DNA from: Christensenella sp.
GTDB lineage: Bacteria > Bacillota > Clostridia > Christensenellales > CAG-917
Length of the DNA stretch: 64,000 bases
Direction of reading: 5' to 3'
NCBI GenBank assembly: GCA_022009775.1
Contig: CP091723.1
Coordinates: 372,001-436,000, forward strand
Position 1 is the first letter of the stretch; every line of letters begins with the position of its first letter. The notes beneath the pieces were generated by a model that was not told the origin of the DNA, did not search any database, and saw nothing but the letters and a program-made list of their open reading frames with translations. A program made the position numbers and the translations under genes. Positions 62,097-64,000 of this stretch are shown one piece after another.

Positions 62097-62156
62097 CTAT
62101 AACGTTGCAAACGGTTTGGACGATATAAGTTTGTAATCGTCGTCGTGCGTGTAAAA
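62097..62156 (-). pseudogene. 3' fossil of a second SUFU gene
   Basis: Encodes FYTHDDDYKLISSKPFATL followed by TAG, the same C-terminus as the intact SUFU gene. 61 bp match 62667-62727 with two mismatches. The fragment begins right after the stop codon of the hypothetical gene 62157-62639 and is in that gene's frame. It is a remnant of a duplicated or replaced SUFU copy. Confidence 0.85.
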
Positions 62157-62639
62157 CTATCTCTTTATTGAATTATTTATGCTGTATTTAATAGGTTCAG
62201 GGTGCTTATTTTGTAATCTACCTATAAAATCGCAAATAATATCGTAAAGGTTGTCTTTTGTATACGCAAGTTTTTCAGGAAGAACATCGTTATCAGAAAT
62301 TTTACCATCGTTGAATCTTTGAGCGTATACTCCGCATTCTTTGAGATAATTCATTATGGCACATATTTTTTCTTTTTCGGGTTCAGAAAAAATCGGTTGT
62401 TCAATCAATGATAGCTTTATAAATTCACAAAAATAAGTAAGATCGTCGTCCCAATTAACATTTCCGTTATCTTGTGCCTCACAACGAATATTCTCGATTT
62501 CTCGCAACAATTCTCCTTGCAAATTTCGGGCTTGTCCACTTTTGGGAACAAAGTTTTGCCATATAAATTTGCACTCTTCAAAATATTGTTGCTCATATTC
62601 TTGTTCTATCAGTTCATCTATTGAAATAGTGTTTGACAT
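62157..62639 (-). CDS. Hypothetical protein
   Basis: 160 residues, acidic, not recognised. No membrane segment. Motifs visible: SIDELIEQEYEQQYFEECKF, NWDDDLTYFCEFIKLSL and DNLYDIICDFIGRLQNKHP. Start ATG 62639 (MSNTISIDEL) is preceded by GAGGGCG; an in-frame start at 62741 would read inside the SUFU gene. It lies between an intact SUFU gene and a SUFU fossil, the layout expected for an immunity-type cassette inserted into a SUFU duplication. Confidence 0.7.
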   Translation of the reverse strand: MSNTISIDELIEQEYEQQYFEECKFIWQNFVPKSGQARNLQGELLREIENIRCEAQDNGNVNWDDDLTYFCEFIKLSLIEQPIFSEPEKEKICAIMNYLKECGVYAQRFNDGKISDNDVLPEKLAYTKDNLYDIICDFIGRLQNKHPEPIKYSINNSIKR

Positions 62640-62665
62640 ATTACGCCCTCGCGCTCCATTGAGTT

Positions 62666-63352
62666 TTATAACGTTGCAAACGGTTTGGACGATATAAGTT
62701 TGTAATCGTCGTCGTGCGTATAGAACTGCTCCATAAGCCAATAAATACCGTTGGCTTTCTTCCTGAGTTTCTTTGTAAGCAACTCTCTCGTTATCGGCAT
62801 TACCTGAAATATGCTGATGTATTTATGCTCGGAAACGTAGCATTTCACGATTTTCGGTGTTTTGAATATTTCGGGCAATAAGAGTACCGTTCCGCAGTAT
62901 TTCCCGTCGATTCCCATATCGAGCGTATCCGAAACGGTTATGTTATCTTTTTCGTTGAATGCGTATTCCGCAGTTGCCCAAAGAAGCGAGTTTAACGATA
63001 GCCAGTCCGTCGGCGCGTCTTCGTCGTCCGAAGGATTACGAATATCGACGTCGGGCGAAATAAGCATCAGATACTCGTTGCGGCGATTCGCCTTTCTTCC
63101 CCAACCAATATCACGTTCAGGCATGAGATAGTCGCTTGCGCCAATGGTGCATAGTTTCCAAAATGGCATATCTTCTGTTGGTTCAAACACGAGAGTGGTG
63201 ACTGGTTTCATTTCATCCGATAGGACATTCTTTTTAAGTCTCAAGCAAAAAAATGGTTCCTGTTTAAAATTCTCAACGTAATGGTCATATAGTTTTTGAT
63301 GCTTCTTGTTGCTCGCCTTAAAGGCCACTTCTTTTTCATCTAAATCTAACAA
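62666..63352 (-). CDS. Suppressor-of-fused (SUFU) domain protein
   Basis: 228 residues. PVTTLVFEPTEDMPFWKLCTIG and RNEYLMLISPDVDI fit the bacterial SUFU family, often found as immunity proteins in polymorphic toxin systems. TTG 63352 is preferred because AGGAG lies 8 bp upstream; a GTG nine bases earlier overlaps that ribosome site. Downstream gene starts 27 bp after the stop. No toxin gene is seen in the window; it may lie further to the right. Confidence 0.78.
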   Translation of the reverse strand: MLDLDEKEVAFKASNKKHQKLYDHYVENFKQEPFFCLRLKKNVLSDEMKPVTTLVFEPTEDMPFWKLCTIGASDYLMPERDIGWGRKANRRNEYLMLISPDVDIRNPSDDEDAPTDWLSLNSLLWATAEYAFNEKDNITVSDTLDMGIDGKYCGTVLLLPEIFKTPKIVKCYVSEHKYISIFQVMPITRELLTKKLRKKANGIYWLMEQFYTHDDDYKLISSKPFATL

Positions 63353-63363
63353 AATAATCACTC

Positions 63364-63438
63364 CTATATTAAAGCTTGCGTAGGCATAATAATTGGATTA
63401 TCGTCCCATAGTGCATCTATCTGTCTTTTATTTGTCAT
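63364..63438 (-). CDS. Small 24-residue ORF between HTH and SUFU genes
   Basis: MTNKRQIDALWDDNPIIM... ends after 24 residues. Its ATG overlaps the HTH stop (ATGA), a coupling pattern. It looks like the front of a once longer protein or a coupling peptide. TAGGAG at its end doubles as the SUFU ribosome site. Confidence 0.4.
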   Translation of the reverse strand: MTNKRQIDALWDDNPIIMPTQALI

Positions 63439-63642
63439 TGTTTAACTACTTCCATTTGAATGTTATTTTGTTCACATATCAATCTGATTTTTTCTTTAAC
63501 AAGTCTAGTTGGCTCATATTTGCCATTTTCCCATCTATTAACCGAAGTAAAAAGAAACTCCTAAAAGTTTAGCCAATGCTGCTTGCGAAAGATCTAGGAT
63601 TGCTCTCAATTTGATTATAGTTGCAGGATAGTCAATGTTCAT
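63435..63642 (-). CDS. XRE-family HTH regulator (one frameshift)
   Basis: About 68 residues after correction. Cro/CI-type helix-turn-helix (LRAILDLSQAALAKLLGVSF, then TSVNRWENGKYEP) giving a small DNA-binding protein. An extra base in the A5 run 63549-63553 would otherwise stop it after SFYFG. ATG 63642 is preceded by TGGAGGAATGAGAT. It is the first gene of the immunity cluster and lies downstream of three 9-bp iterons, so it may regulate the cluster. Confidence 0.75.
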
Positions 63643-63681
63643 ATCTCATTCCTCCATGCAAATTATTAAATAATATTAAAA

Positions 63682-63710
63682 ATTATAGCACTTTTTTGAG
63701 AAAATATCAA
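63682..63710 (-). promoter_or_regulatory. Promoter of the HTH gene
   Basis: Minus strand TTGATA (63710-63705), 17-bp spacer, TATAAT (63687-63682), 40 bp before ATG 63642. Confidence 0.8.
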
Positions 63711-63762
63711 GTAAACTGCGGAATAATGACGAGACTAAAATGAGCATTTTATAAAAAATCAA

Positions 63763-63811
63763 TCGTTCCGTAGTAGCACCTATCGTTCCGTTTATAAGGC
63801 TTTCGTTCCGT
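63763..63811. repeat. Three TCGTTCCGT iterons at exact 20-bp spacing
   Basis: TCGTTCCGT begins at 63763, 63783 and 63803, i.e. two helical turns apart, so a protein could bind all three on one face. They lie 53-101 bp upstream of the HTH promoter -35. Likely operator of the HTH protein or another regulator. Confidence 0.7.
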
Positions 63812-63919
63812 AGCAATACTAAAAAGAAAAAGAACCTCATAAAAATGCAATTTAACACTTCTACAAGGCTCTATAGTTTGCTGGCGGGAAGGATAAATGT
63901 TCCTATCTGCAATGAAAAA

Positions 63920-63946
63920 AGGTCTGACACAATTTGTATCAAACCT
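63920..63946 (-). terminator. Terminator of a gene entering from the right
   Basis: AGGTTTGATACAA and TTGTGTCAGACCT pair with two mismatches and are followed on the minus strand by TTTTTT. It supports a minus-strand gene ending at 63971. Confidence 0.65.
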
Positions 63947-63970
63947 ATGCTTTTCTTATGGATCGCGTCA

Positions 63971-64000
63971 CTATTTGTTTTGAACGAGCCACTCCTGTGA
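63971..64000 (-). CDS. C-terminal end of a gene cut by the window
   Basis: SQEWLVQNK then TAG is read on the minus strand to 63971, followed by a good terminator. Only nine residues are visible, so the product is unknown. Confidence 0.4.
   Translation of the reverse strand, partial: SQEWLVQNK

Noticed and set aside
63640..64000. Insertion sequence end at the right edge
   Set aside because: The imperfect hairpin at 63920-63946 is followed by a T run and follows a stop codon, so a terminator is the simpler reading; no terminal repeat or transposase is visible.

Overview
The window looks like a chromosomal segment of an uncultured, anaerobic, fermentative Clostridia-type Bacillota. The evidence is a moderate GC content, standard stop codons, AGGAG-type ribosome sites, strong sigma-A promoters with 17-bp spacers, a sporulation phosphatase (SpoIIE), a bifunctional AdhE, two [FeFe] hydrogenase-type proteins and an ECF-type vitamin transporter component. 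No rRNA, tRNA, CRISPR array, insertion sequence or prophage was recognised. Genus cannot be assigned from the sequence alone.

Layout. 1-14.2 kb: one enormous minus-strand surface protein with GLUG repeats that runs off the left edge. 14.3-17.8 kb: a copper-resistance operon (csoR-copA-copZ) with a textbook promoter and operator. 17.8-26.5 kb: minus-strand housekeeping genes (PHP phosphoesterase, rmuC, cca, hpt, tilS, spoIIE); the 0.9-kb tilS-spoIIE gap holds a tandem pair of 113-nt elements that look like structured RNAs. 26.8-29.4 kb: plus-strand ECF S component and FGGY kinase. 29.6-36.8 kb: a minus-strand nucleoside salvage and catabolism cluster (pdp, tdk, udk, psuG, deoC, deoD, deoB, cdd). 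37-38.4 kb: a membrane-anchored lipoprotein. 38.7-47.1 kb: an apparent adhE - kinase - two thioredoxin-like ferredoxins - HydS-type sensory hydrogenase - PP2C phosphatase operon, followed by a group-B-like [FeFe] hydrogenase with its own promoter. 47.3-55.2 kb: lipoprotein phosphoesterase, inverted-order GH3 beta-glucosidase, PH-domain protein, DUF2804 protein, low-molecular-weight tyrosine phosphatase and MnmM. 55.2-59.3 kb: a Listeria-Bacteroides-repeat/LRR lipoprotein. 59.9-63.6 kb: an accessory cluster resembling polymorphic-toxin immunity genes (Sel1 repeats, two unknowns, SUFU domain, a SUFU 3' fossil, an HTH regulator with three iterons).

How it fits together. The nucleoside cluster converts nucleosides and deoxynucleosides to bases plus sugar phosphates, and salvages thymidine and uridine. 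AdhE (acetyl-CoA to ethanol) appears co-transcribed with a putative H2 or redox sensor and a PP2C-type phosphatase, next to a hydrogenase, suggesting that ethanol and H2 disposal of reductant are regulated together.

Quality caveat. At least 18 single-base indels, most of them in homopolymer runs, split genes that are otherwise well conserved (copA, cca, hpt, spoIIE, hydS and others). This is most simply explained by homopolymer errors in the assembly. Such genes are annotated here as single CDSs with the break positions stated.
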